A stretch of DNA of 64,000 nt from VXMO01 sp034422835 (lineage in GTDB: Bacteria > Chloroflexota > Dehalococcoidia > UBA6926). The notes beneath the pieces were generated by a model. That model did no database searches. It saw nothing but the letters and a program-made list of their open reading frames with translations, and was not told the origin of the DNA. Each line of letters begins with the position of its first letter. Positions within the stretch are counted from its first letter, which is position 1. The DNA is taken from assembly GCA_034422835.1 (NCBI GenBank), contig DAOUJJ010000015.1, forward strand, positions 1 through 64,000. The letters run 5' to 3'. This document shows, piece after piece, positions 26,498-34,962 of the stretch. The translations under genes and the position numbers were made by a program.

Positions 26498-27337
26498 TTA
26501 GACGCCGCCCGTTAGATTGGCGCTTCGCGCGCCACCGGGGCGCAGGCTGGTAAAGGCGAACACCACGGCGAACACCATCGCGGATAGCAGCACGACGCTC
26601 GCGCCGGAGGACACGTCAAGGAAGAAGCTGATGTAGACGCCAAAGAACCCGCACAGGGCGCTGATGACAACGGAGAGCATCATCAGCGTTCGGAAATCAT
26701 CGGTGAGAAGTCGCGCGACGACGGGCGGGATGACGATGGCGGCGGCGATGAGAGTGACACCCAGGACCTGCATGGATACGACAATGACGGCTGCGAGAAT
26801 GAGCGAGAAAGTCGTGTCCACCCAAGCGGTCGGCACGCCGTAGAATCGCGCCACGTCCGGGTCGAACGCGGTGAAGAGGAACAGTTTGTAACCCGCCAGG
26901 ATGATCGCAAAGGCGGCGATGGCGACAACGCTGATGGCAATCAGGTCACCCGTCGTGACGCCGAGGATATTGCCGAACAGGGCGGCCTCAAAGCTGCGGG
27001 TGAACGATCTCACACGGCTGATGAGCGCGACGCCCAGGGCAAAGCTCGCAGTCGTGATGATGCCGATTGCGGCGTCCGAGTGAATGACCGATCGCCGGGC
27101 CGTTAGCGTGATGAGCAAGGCGGAGAGGAATCCCCACAGGCTTGCGCCAAGCAGGAAATTGAACGACATCAGGTAACTGATGACCGCGCCGCCGAACGTG
27201 GCATGGGCGAGGCCGTGGCCGATGTACGCCATGCGGCGCAGAACGACGTAAACGCCCAACAGGCCGCACAGCGCTCCGACGATGGTGGCGGCGGTGATGC
27301 CCCGCACAAAGAAATCGAACTGGAATGGTTCAAGCAT
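26498..27337 (-). CDS. Zinc/manganese-type ABC transporter permease
   Basis: A metal ABC-3 family permease of about 279 residues with eight predicted helices. Family features include GLLGVYVVLRRMAYIGHGLAHATFGG, SDAAIGIITTASFALGVALIS and GVTLIAAAIVIPPVVARLLT. The frame opens at 27397, but ATG ending at 27337 (MLEPFQFDFF) is the natural start and overlaps the ATPase gene by 8 bp. It is the third gene of a binding protein - ATPase - permease operon. The metal is probably Zn or Mn, judged from the binding protein. Confidence 0.9.
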   Translation of the reverse strand: MLEPFQFDFFVRGITAATIVGALCGLLGVYVVLRRMAYIGHGLAHATFGGAVISYLMSFNFLLGASLWGFLSALLITLTARRSVIHSDAAIGIITTASFALGVALISRVRSFTRSFEAALFGNILGVTTGDLIAISVVAIAAFAIILAGYKLFLFTAFDPDVARFYGVPTAWVDTTFSLILAAVIVVSMQVLGVTLIAAAIVIPPVVARLLTDDFRTLMMLSVVISALCGFFGVYISFFLDVSSGASVVLLSAMVFAVVFAFTSLRPGGARSANLTGGV

Positions 27338-28214
27338 CGCGCCGCGCCGCTCTCTCTTCGGCAGCCGTTTCATTCGCCGCGGTGTCATCTTTATCACGAT
27401 CCCGCACGGGCAGGATTTCCGGGTGGGGACGCTCGGCGACGAGAGGCATTCCCTCGTACTGGATCACGGGCATGGACGCGCCGTAGGTCTGTTGAAGCAC
27501 CTGTTCGTTGATGACTGAGGTGGGCGGGCCTTCGGCAATGATGCGGCTGTTCACGCAGATGACCGAGGGCAGATGAACCGCCACCGCGTTGATTTCATGT
27601 GTTGTCAGCAGAATGGTTATGCCCTGGTGGTTGAGATCATGGAGGAGGTGCATCACCTCATCGCGCGTCTTGATGTCAACGCCGCGTGTCGGCTCATCAA
27701 GCAGGAGGAGGTCGGGGCTGCTGACAAGGGCCCGCGCGAGAAACACCCGCTGTTGCTGCCCGCCGGACAAACTCCGGATCTGCCGCTTTCGGAGATCGGC
27801 GATACCGAGACGGTCCAGCATATCAAGCGCGACCTGCTTGTCCTTGCGGCGGTGCCATGGGAAGAGGGGATTGTGCATGGCGCGCCCCATGAGCACAACG
27901 TCCTCAACGGTGACGGGAAAGGTCCAGTCGATGGTCTCAAGTTGGGGGACGTAGCCGGCTTTGGGCGAACTCCTGGTGGTGGAGACGCCCCGAATTGCCA
28001 CGCTGCCACGCAGCAGCCTCGTTGCGCCGAGGATCGTACGGAGCAGCGTCGTCTTGCCGGAACCGCTCGGGCCCAGGATGCCCACGAAGTCGCCGGCCAT
28101 AATCGCGAGGTCGATGTCCTGCAGGACGGGTGTTGCGGAGTAGCCTGCGGAGACATCCGCAAGGCGAACGATGGGCACGGTGGCCTGCCGCTCATGCGGC
28201 GTGGGATGAAGCAT
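27330..28214 (-). CDS. Zinc/manganese-type ABC transporter ATP-binding protein
   Basis: A 294-residue ATPase with Walker A GPSGSGKTT, signature LSGGQQQRVFLARAL, Walker B LLLLDEPTRGVD and switch histidine TTHEINAVA. GYVPQLETIDWTFPVTVEDVVLMGR is typical of Mn/Zn importer ATPases (MntB/ZnuC group). A charged C-terminal tail of about 50 residues (RPHPEILPVRDRDKDDTAAN) is unusual and of unknown use. Its gene lies 40 nt downstream of the binding-protein gene and overlaps the permease start. Confidence 0.9.
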   Translation of the reverse strand: MLHPTPHERQATVPIVRLADVSAGYSATPVLQDIDLAIMAGDFVGILGPSGSGKTTLLRTILGATRLLRGSVAIRGVSTTRSSPKAGYVPQLETIDWTFPVTVEDVVLMGRAMHNPLFPWHRRKDKQVALDMLDRLGIADLRKRQIRSLSGGQQQRVFLARALVSSPDLLLLDEPTRGVDIKTRDEVMHLLHDLNHQGITILLTTHEINAVAVHLPSVICVNSRIIAEGPPTSVINEQVLQQTYGASMPVIQYEGMPLVAERPHPEILPVRDRDKDDTAANETAAEERAARRDA

Positions 28215-28254
28215 GCCTTAGATTAACGCCATTCGGGAAATACCGTTGTGGACG

Positions 28255-29268
28255 CTATTGAGGATAGATTGCCTCGGACTCGCCGTCAAAGGTTGGCGAG
28301 ATGTCAAAGCCCGTCAGCGCGGACGTGTCGCCGCCAAGTCCCGCGATCATAATCTCCATGTTCGACAACATCAGGCCAAGGTACGAGTGGCGTGAATCGC
28401 CGGGCCCGCCCGGCAGGTCATCATCCCTGAGACTATCGATGAACGCCGCCCCGCTCTCATCCGAGATTGATTCCAGCACCGAGCTCTCGAAATCGACCGA
28501 ACCAAAGATGGCGGGCACATCCTCGTCCCTTATCAGCGTAATCAGGTCGGCCACTTCTCGCGCTGACGGTTCCGAAAAATCGGCGGGTTGGATTGCCCCG
28601 ATGATCTCAAAGCCGTAGCGCTGCGCGAAATAGGGAAATGAGTCGTGATAGGTCAGCAGCTTGCGGTGCTGGGGCGGGATTGTTTGAACGGCGTCGGCGA
28701 TGCGCCTGTCCAAGTCGTCAAGGCGCGCCGAGAGTTGGGAGAGATTGGCGTCGTAATAGTCCGTGTTATCCGGGTCGAGTTCCACCAGATTCTCGTGGAT
28801 GATCTCCGCGAACTTCTTGGCCAGCAGAGGGTCTGTCCAGAGGTGCGGATTGGGGTGGCCGTCCGACTCCGGGAATGAGAAATCGTAGATCCACTCTTCA
28901 GGCGTGATAGTCAGATCGGCGAGGGTGACGATGACGGCGTCGTCACGGGCGTTCTCTTCGGCAAGGCGGATTGTTGGTTCTTCCAGGAAGAGGCCGTTGG
29001 CGAACACGAGGTCTGCCTCAGTCAAGGTGATGGCGACGGATGGCGCCGGTTCATACGTGTGCGAGTTGACGCCCTCCGGAACAATGCCGGTGAGCCGAAT
29101 GCGGTCGCCGCCGATGCTCTCGACAAGGCTTGTAATGGGCGAAACGGTGGCGGCCACGCGCAGCCGATCGTCATCTGCATCACCGTTCGCGCCAGCACAG
29201 CCCGCGGCAAGAACGGCAATGACAGCCAGGACGGCGATGATGCCCCGGTACTTGCACGGTCTTAGCAC
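28255..29268 (-). CDS. Zinc/manganese-type ABC transporter substrate-binding lipoprotein (ZnuA-like)
   Basis: A 337-residue cluster A-I binding protein. The signal peptide ends in the lipobox LAAGC with Cys24. Expected metal ligands are seen in EGVNSHTYEPAPS, HPNPHLWTDP and TYHDSFPYFAQRYG. The third ligand position is His, as in ZnuA, rather than the Glu of manganese-binding PsaA-type proteins, so zinc is slightly favoured. The His-rich loop of many ZnuA proteins is absent. It is the first gene of the metal transport operon. No Zur or MntR box was identified. Confidence 0.87.
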   Translation of the reverse strand: MLRPCKYRGIIAVLAVIAVLAAGCAGANGDADDDRLRVAATVSPITSLVESIGGDRIRLTGIVPEGVNSHTYEPAPSVAITLTEADLVFANGLFLEEPTIRLAEENARDDAVIVTLADLTITPEEWIYDFSFPESDGHPNPHLWTDPLLAKKFAEIIHENLVELDPDNTDYYDANLSQLSARLDDLDRRIADAVQTIPPQHRKLLTYHDSFPYFAQRYGFEIIGAIQPADFSEPSAREVADLITLIRDEDVPAIFGSVDFESSVLESISDESGAAFIDSLRDDDLPGGPGDSRHSYLGLMLSNMEIMIAGLGGDTSALTGFDISPTFDGESEAIYPQ

Positions 29269-29283
29269 GGAGCGAATCGGGGA

Positions 29284-30351
29284 TCAGCGAGCCCGGCGAA
29301 TCTTGCGCACGGCATCAATGCGGCCGAGTGCGATGCGCCGCGCCGCCTCATCCGTGGAGATGCTTTCCGCCTTGGAACTCTCATAAACACTGGTCAGCGT
29401 GTCGTAGATCTGCCCCGTCTTGCGGCGAGCCTCCTCCGCGCTGTAGCTGCGTCCAATCTCATGGAACACGTTGATGACGCCGCCGGCGTTGACGATGTAG
29501 TCGGGGGCGTAGAGGATGTCCCGCGCGGCAAGGTCATCCGCGTGGCGCGGCTCAAGGAGCTGGTTGTTCGCTCCGCCGCAGACGGCCTTGCATTGCAGCT
29601 GCGGAATCGTCTCGTCGTTCAGGATTCCGCCAAGCGCGCACGGCACAAAGATTTCGCACTCGTAGTTGAACACCTCATCCGGGCTGATGGGAACGAGGCC
29701 AAACTGGTTCTGCGCCCGCTCCACCCTCTCTTGGTCCAGGTCCGTTCCGTAGATGACGGCGCCCTCGCCCTTGAGATAGGGCAAGAGATAGTTTCCAACC
29801 TTTCCCAGTCCCATGAGCACCACGCGCATTCCACTGAGATCATCCGAACCCCAGAGGTATTGCGCCGTCGCCAGCAGGCCCTGGTACAGGCCGTATGACG
29901 TCATGGGAGACGGGTCGCCGCTGCCCCCGGATTCAGAGGGGAGGCCGGTGACGTAGCTTGTTTCCCGCGCGACCCACTGCATATCTGCCGTGGTCGTGCC
30001 CACGTCCTCCGTGGTGATGTACTTCCCGTTGAGGGAGTCCACCTTGGTGCCGAAAGAACGGAGCAGAGCTTCTGTCTTGTCCCGGGCGGCATTGCGCATG
30101 ATGATCGCCTTGCCGCCGCCAAGATCAAGCCCAGCGGCGGCGGACTTCAGCGTCATGGCTTCCGACAGCCGCAGCACGTCCATGATTGCGTCCCGCTCCG
30201 TGGCGTGCGGCCAAATGCGGAGGCCGCCCAGCGCGGGGCCGAGCGTGGTGTCATGAATGGCGATCGCGCCGCGGAGGCCGGTTGAAGCGTCCCCGAACAC
30301 CATCAACTGTTCGTGGCCGTGCTCCTCCATGTAGCTGACGTAATCGTTCAT
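29284..30351 (-). CDS. Leu/Phe/Val-type amino acid dehydrogenase
   Basis: A 355-residue NAD-dependent oxidative deaminase of the Glu/Leu/Phe/Val dehydrogenase family. It has the dinucleotide motif VVLMGLGKVGNYL, the catalytic lysines Lys69 (MTLKSAAAGLDLGGGK) and Lys81, and the GGL..W substrate loop (LGGLRIWP). PDYIVNAGGVINVFHE is a conserved late motif. The family interconverts branched-chain or aromatic amino acids with their 2-oxo acids. A liv-type importer is encoded 4 kb downstream on the same strand, which suits amino acid use, but this link is an inference. It lies 15 nt upstream of the metal-transporter operon and could be cotranscribed with it. Confidence 0.9.
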   Translation of the reverse strand: MNDYVSYMEEHGHEQLMVFGDASTGLRGAIAIHDTTLGPALGGLRIWPHATERDAIMDVLRLSEAMTLKSAAAGLDLGGGKAIIMRNAARDKTEALLRSFGTKVDSLNGKYITTEDVGTTTADMQWVARETSYVTGLPSESGGSGDPSPMTSYGLYQGLLATAQYLWGSDDLSGMRVVLMGLGKVGNYLLPYLKGEGAVIYGTDLDQERVERAQNQFGLVPISPDEVFNYECEIFVPCALGGILNDETIPQLQCKAVCGGANNQLLEPRHADDLAARDILYAPDYIVNAGGVINVFHEIGRSYSAEEARRKTGQIYDTLTSVYESSKAESISTDEAARRIALGRIDAVRKIRRAR

Positions 30352-30410
30352 TGTCGCCAGCCCTTTCGGGTGTCAATCACCAATCGCTCATAACAGAAAC
30401 GTGTGGTCAT

Positions 30411-30827
30411 CTATGCCTTTGTGCCTTCGCTCACGAAATTGACGAAGCTGTCGAGCGAGCCCGCGACGTGCTCCAGGACATCCTTGATGGACTGATCCTC
30501 ATGCGCGCGAGCGAGAGTGTCGTCGTCAACGCGCAGCAAGGCTCCGTTAAGCGCTCCGAATGCCTGCGCGCCCTGCTCCAGGATGGCGAGAGCCTCGCTC
30601 TGCGAGGGACCGCCGGTGACATCGAGGATCTTGTTGATGTGATTCACATGCTCACGTGTGTGGTTGGCCGCGCCGTACAGAAGGTTGCGTATGGGAGTGG
30701 ATCGGCCGCCATATCCCGGGATCTCCTTGTCGAGGTCCTCATTGCTCAGGTTCGCGGCGGCTTCTGCCAGCGCGGCGTAGCTGGAAGCCAGTCGGTCAAT
30801 CAGTGCCTGTGTGTCTGTGCGCGCCAT
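30411..30827 (-). CDS. DinB-like four-helix protein
   Basis: A 138-residue protein with the DinB/maleylpyruvate-isomerase-like four-helix layout. Candidate metal-site histidines are His56, His60 and His63 (NHTREHVNHI) and a later His in DVLEHVAGS. The region IPGYGGRSTPIRNLLYGAANH matches the usual loop before the first ligand helix. The family includes thiol-dependent transferases, but most members are uncharacterised. The gene is separated from its neighbours by 60 nt and 107 nt and appears independent. Confidence 0.7.
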   Translation of the reverse strand: MARTDTQALIDRLASSYAALAEAAANLSNEDLDKEIPGYGGRSTPIRNLLYGAANHTREHVNHINKILDVTGGPSQSEALAILEQGAQAFGALNGALLRVDDDTLARAHEDQSIKDVLEHVAGSLDSFVNFVSEGTKA

Positions 30828-30934
30828 TGTGTTTCTCCCCCCAATGGATGTTGTTGCTCTACGGCCATGCTAGTCATACGGCCAAATCAATCGTAGTGAA
30901 TGCGCCGCGCCGCGTCCATACGGCGTCCACGGAG

Positions 30935-31387
30935 TCAGGACGGGCTGTCCTCTTGCGTGCCCTCAACCCTCTTCTGCAAGCTGTCCATCCAGTATTCGGT
31001 TATGCGACTGATCATGGGGCTGAGTCCGGTGACGCCAAGCAGCTGGGGGGCGGGCCCGTCAAAGACCTCTTCAGAAGTCATGATCGTGCCGTCTCGATCC
31101 GGCGTGAACGTCCACGTGTGAATACTGGTGACGCCGAATCGTCTGCCCGTCCACGCGATGCTGTGGGGCAGGTCAACGTTGACAATTGTGACATCGACTC
31201 CCAGGGTTGCCGGGCCGAGTCCCATCGTCATGCGCAGACGCGCTCCGTCCGTCCAGGCCTCGCCTTCCGACCAGCGCGCGCCGCGAAAGGTGGGGATCCA
31301 ACTGGGCCACCCCTCGACATCAGCAAACTGCTCCCACACCTTCTCAGGCGGGGCGGCGATCCGATTGAAATGCTTGATTTCCAGTGC
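30935..31387 (-). CDS. SRPBCC-family protein (START-like), copy 2
   Basis: A 150-residue protein with the START/Bet v1-like pattern: an N-terminal strand, AAPPEKVWEQFADVEGWPSW, a long run of beta-strands, and a C-terminal helix (MISRITEYWMDSLQKRVEG). Such folds enclose a hydrophobic ligand cavity; the ligand is not known. The frame extends upstream to 31444, but ATG ending at 31387 (MALEIKHF) begins 5 nt after the stop of the adjacent SRPBCC gene and is preferred. The two proteins share the same layout and probably arose by duplication. Confidence 0.8.
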   Translation of the reverse strand, partial: ALEIKHFNRIAAPPEKVWEQFADVEGWPSWIPTFRGARWSEGEAWTDGARLRMTMGLGPATLGVDVTIVNVDLPHSIAWTGRRFGVTSIHTWTFTPDRDGTIMTSEEVFDGPAPQLLGVTGLSPMISRITEYWMDSLQKRVEGTQEDSPS

Positions 31388-31392
31388 CATCA

Positions 31393-31857
31393 CTAACGCT
31401 CCACACTTACCAACTCGGCTTGTTTCTTGAGAGACGCGAGCCAATTTCGTGACATAGCTTGAACAATGGGGCGGGGATAGAGGATGCGGACGGGCATGTA
31501 GGGGCAGTGAAAGGTCTTTTCGTCCGTAACGCGCGTTTTGGAACCGCCGGCCTGTTCTTCAAATGTAAATCGCCGTGTTCCGGTGACGGACAACACCTTC
31601 GATTCCCACGTCACGGCGTCCCGACCATACTCCGTGACGGAAACAGTGAACCCAACATGGCGGCGCGCCATGCGCAGGGTCATATGAAATTCGGAGCCGA
31701 TTGCCCACGGCTCGCCGCTTATCCAGGCTGCGTCGCGGCATACGCTGTTCCACTCCGGCCACGACTCGAGATCATCAAAGGCTGCGCGAACGGCCTCCGG
31801 CGGAGCGATGATCTCCGTCGATTCCCGCAGTACCAGGGTACGCACGGTGGGCAGCAT
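31393..31857 (-). CDS. SRPBCC-family protein (START-like), copy 1
   Basis: A 154-residue START/Bet v1-like protein with IAPPEAVRAAFDDLESWPEW near the start and a C-terminal helix IVQAMSRNWLASLKKQAEL. The ATG ending at 31857 shares one base with the stop of the AlkA gene (TGATG), a strict translational coupling, so this start is favoured over the longer frame that reaches 32013. It may bind a hydrophobic metabolite, but no ligand is implied. The coupling to a DNA-repair glycosylase is unusual and unexplained. Confidence 0.8.
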   Translation of the reverse strand: MLPTVRTLVLRESTEIIAPPEAVRAAFDDLESWPEWNSVCRDAAWISGEPWAIGSEFHMTLRMARRHVGFTVSVTEYGRDAVTWESKVLSVTGTRRFTFEEQAGGSKTRVTDEKTFHCPYMPVRILYPRPIVQAMSRNWLASLKKQAELVSVER

Positions 31858-32813
31858 CAATTGGCCTTTATCGCCTCGCTTTGCATCACACGGCCGGAAT
31901 CCACTAAGGATGCAGTAAGAAGGTGCAGATAAATCATGCCACCAAATGGCTGCCACGTCTCTAGGATTCGGCTTACACCGTCGTAATTGAGACGATGATC
32001 GAGCTCCAGCCATTGCTCCAGATGCTTGCGAACGCCCACGTCATCGCCCGGAAAGATGCCCAAACGTCCGTCTCCGCGAAGCAGAGTATATTCGGCAGAC
32101 CAGCGCCCCACGCCGTACAACTGCCGCAGCCTGTTAACGGCGTCATTATCCGTCAGGCCAGTGATGATTGACCTTTCAAGCTCGCCCTGTACGGTCAGCG
32201 CCGAAAGTTCAACCATAGCGCGCGCTTTTTGGCGGCTGTAGCCGAGTCCAATGAGGTCCTGCGCTGACAATTGAGCCACGTTTTCAGGCAACGGAAATGA
32301 TACTGCCTCCCCAAGCCGAGCGCCGCATGCCTTGGCAAGCCGCCCGAGGATTCGCAGCCCTGCCGTCAAGGTGATCTGCTGACAGGTTATGGCGTTGGTC
32401 AGCGCTTCAAATAGCGTGGGATAGCGCGGAGGTTTCAGTCCCATGAGCCGGGCTGCAAGGGAGGAAAGCGCGGGATCTGTCGACGCCATGCGGTGAAACT
32501 CGGAGAGATCAACGTCTGTCCCCAAAAGGCTGCGTATAACAGGTTCTGCCGCACCTCGAATAGCTTCGTCTGTGAGGTCTGCGGAATCTGCGCCTACAGA
32601 AGCGGCGACATGAAGTACGGGAGTGTTGATGGGGCCTGTCTGCGAAACCGAAACGTCAACGGGTGTGCCGTCATGGACGAGCAGTCGGCTGTAGGTTGCG
32701 GTTCCCGGGTCCCAGCGGTCCCACGTGTTGTCCTCACGGCGTTTGAGCGCCCATGCGGTCAGATCGAGACGGTAGGGAGGGAGCGGGGCGAGGTCAAACT
32801 CGATGCGGCGCAT
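31857..32813 (-). CDS. alkA: DNA-3-methyladenine glycosylase, AlkA-like
   Basis: A helix-hairpin-helix DNA glycosylase of about 318 residues. AITCQQITLTAGLRILGRLA and LIGLGYSRQKARAMVELS are the AlkA core helices, and LYGVGRWSAEYTLLRG is the hairpin. The catalytic Asp is in FPGDDVGVRKHL, the usual place. The N-terminal domain (DLAPLPPYRLDLTAWALKRR) matches the AlkA-type extra domain. The start is taken at MRRIEFDL (ATG ending at 32813), not at the longer frame. It excises alkylated purines in base excision repair. It is followed immediately by two SRPBCC genes. Confidence 0.87.
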   Translation of the reverse strand: MRRIEFDLAPLPPYRLDLTAWALKRREDNTWDRWDPGTATYSRLLVHDGTPVDVSVSQTGPINTPVLHVAASVGADSADLTDEAIRGAAEPVIRSLLGTDVDLSEFHRMASTDPALSSLAARLMGLKPPRYPTLFEALTNAITCQQITLTAGLRILGRLAKACGARLGEAVSFPLPENVAQLSAQDLIGLGYSRQKARAMVELSALTVQGELERSIITGLTDNDAVNRLRQLYGVGRWSAEYTLLRGDGRLGIFPGDDVGVRKHLEQWLELDHRLNYDGVSRILETWQPFGGMIYLHLLTASLVDSGRVMQSEAIKAN

Positions 32814-32853
32814 GAAACCATTATGGCGTTCATGCACTGCGGCTCGCCGGGGT

Positions 32854-33291
32854 TTATTGCCAGAGGGTAAGGATGAGCGCGATGACAATCAGCGAGACGG
32901 AATTCTCAACCGCGTTGATGATGTAGAGCTTGAACGGACGCCCCTCAAAGATGTACGCGGTGGCCATCGGCGCGATGACGAGGCCCACGGCGGCCAGCCC
33001 TCCAATCACCAGTCCGCCGATAAAAGTGTCTGCGCCGGTGAGTTGTACCAGGATGGCGATGGTGGTGACGCTGAGGAGGGCGCCAATGATTGCAACGGCG
33101 AAAGCTCTTACATGCCCTCCGCGCGCGTTGATCTCTTCAGCCGTGGTTCCAAGCGCATCCATCCATGCGTTTCCGACTGCGAACGGCATGTAATACAACA
33201 TCCCGAAAGCCATCGCAAAAACGGTCGCTGCCACGACTGCCAGCCAGTTGATGGCTCCAAAGTCGATGCTTAGGCTTCCTGCTTCGATCAT
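32854..33291 (-). CDS. DUF1761-type membrane protein
   Basis: A 145-residue integral membrane protein with four predicted helices. INWLAVVAATVFAMAFGMLYYMPF and VGNAWMDALG are the N-terminal marks of the DUF1761 family, whose function is unknown. It lies 40 nt upstream of the AlkA gene and may be cotranscribed with it. No active-site residues are obvious. Confidence 0.78.
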   Translation of the reverse strand: MIEAGSLSIDFGAINWLAVVAATVFAMAFGMLYYMPFAVGNAWMDALGTTAEEINARGGHVRAFAVAIIGALLSVTTIAILVQLTGADTFIGGLVIGGLAAVGLVIAPMATAYIFEGRPFKLYIINAVENSVSLIVIALILTLWQ

Positions 33292-33327
33292 TTCTCAACT
33301 CCCAACAACTATCCTTCTTCCTACATC

Positions 33328-34962
33328 CTAATTGAATAACTCATCACGTTCCTGGGCGAAAGCGGCGGACGATTCGATGGCGTCCGTGACGGAGAACGCC
33401 GTATATGACTCCGTTGATCCGTATTCGCGTGTTTGGACAACAACCGGCATCGGCAGCGCGTCGCCCATCAACAGTGCCTGCTGGCGACTCTCCAAGCGGG
33501 CGAGAACGTTGCGCAGCTTGGCGCGTTCGGACACGCCAGCCAGGATCGCCTCGATGTCGCGCTCGCTGTCCAATAGGCAGACGAGTTTTGTGCCGATCTG
33601 CGAAAGCACCTCGTCATGGATGCTGCTTGGCCGCTGATCAACGACAAGGAGCGTGACGCCGTGCTTGCGGTCCTCGCGCGCTATCGTCCCGAAGATCGCC
33701 TGGCTTGCCACACTGCGGCTCAGGAACTTGTGGGACTCTTCGATGGCGATGACGAGGGGCGCGGGCTCGTCGCCTGCCTCTCCCATGGCCCGCTCTGAGC
33801 GGTTGACGTACTGCTCATGGATCCGGCGCGTCAGGAGATTGGCGGCAAGCATGTAGGCGAGCTCATGCCGGCCATACTGTCCAAATTCCAGCACGACGGA
33901 CATTCCTTTCTGTAGATAGTCGACGATGCTCCGCACCGAGCCGCTGCCGGAGTCCTCCGTGATGAAACCGAACCGTTCGAATGCGCGGAGACGTCGTTGC
34001 AGCGCCTGCATCGTGCCCTCGTGCTCGCCGATTTCATTGCGGAGTTCAGTCATAGCGTCGCCGTCCAACCCTAGGAACTCCGTGAACCATCTGTTGCCGT
34101 ACTTGCGGTGGAGGCGGTAGGGCAGCTGCCGCCCCGCATCCGTCAACCCCAATGCCTCAGAGAGAGCCTCAATATCTTCCGGCTCGATCTCATCGTGGCC
34201 GATGCGTATCTCACCGTCCGTGGGGACGCCGCGGCGGTCGGATGCCGACTTGTCCAGTGTGAGAACGACGATACGGCTGCCAAAGAGCTGCTTGAGTCCC
34301 TTGACCTGCCGTCCGCGCTCGCGGTCCATACCCGCCCAGCCGTATTCGTTATGCATGTCAAAGACGAGAACCCCAGCCTCTCTCGACTTCACGAGCCCCG
34401 CAAGGAGCTGCCTCACAAGGAATGTCTTGCCCGTGCCGGATTTGCCAAAGACTCCGACGGAGCGCTCCGCCACTTTCTTGAGATCGAGAACGATATCGAT
34501 GTTCTCCATGGCAAGGGGCTGCCCGATGCCAAGATGAGATTCGTCCTCCTCGCCGAAGACGCTGCGGATGTCTTCCATGTTTGCGTCAACGACGCGGGAA
34601 AAGTGGCGGGGAACTGTTCGTACGGGCCGCGATTCGCCGGTTGCGGGGTCGATGATGAGGGTGGGGAGCACGTCGACGATGCCGTAGTAGGCAGTGCCCT
34701 CAAGCACGTCCGAAACGAATGGGTCGTCAAGGTCAGGCACGATCGTTTCAACCGACCTGTCAATGGACTCCAGCCTGACGTCAGTAATCATGCCGAATGA
34801 GCGGTTGGACTGCCCCTCGATGGACACATACGCGCCAACGGCGATGTCCTCAACTGACCGTGAACGCGAGAGCCTGACCTCCACGCCGCGACTGAGGGAG
34901 CCGCCAATGACGACTCCAACCTCGCGCTCAACCGGGTTTTCAATGTGGCCGTTGGATGTCAT
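33328..34962 (-). CDS. herA: HerA-like DNA translocase
   Basis: A 544-residue hexameric ATPase of the HerA/FtsK type. An N-terminal HAS-barrel (VGVVIGGSLSRGVEVRLSR, VGAYVSIEGQSNRSFGMITD) precedes the motor with Walker A GKSGTGKT (173-180), FDMHNEYGWAG, and Walker B VIAIEESHKFL (Glu408/Glu409), then RPSSIHDEVLSQIGTKLVCL with the candidate arginine finger. With NurA it forms a nuclease-translocase that processes DNA ends in archaea. The start overlaps the LysR gene by 4 bp, and nurA lies two genes upstream in the same run, so the pair should act together. Confidence 0.92.
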   Translation of the reverse strand: MTSNGHIENPVEREVGVVIGGSLSRGVEVRLSRSRSVEDIAVGAYVSIEGQSNRSFGMITDVRLESIDRSVETIVPDLDDPFVSDVLEGTAYYGIVDVLPTLIIDPATGESRPVRTVPRHFSRVVDANMEDIRSVFGEEDESHLGIGQPLAMENIDIVLDLKKVAERSVGVFGKSGTGKTFLVRQLLAGLVKSREAGVLVFDMHNEYGWAGMDRERGRQVKGLKQLFGSRIVVLTLDKSASDRRGVPTDGEIRIGHDEIEPEDIEALSEALGLTDAGRQLPYRLHRKYGNRWFTEFLGLDGDAMTELRNEIGEHEGTMQALQRRLRAFERFGFITEDSGSGSVRSIVDYLQKGMSVVLEFGQYGRHELAYMLAANLLTRRIHEQYVNRSERAMGEAGDEPAPLVIAIEESHKFLSRSVASQAIFGTIAREDRKHGVTLLVVDQRPSSIHDEVLSQIGTKLVCLLDSERDIEAILAGVSERAKLRNVLARLESRQQALLMGDALPMPVVVQTREYGSTESYTAFSVTDAIESSAAFAQERDELFN

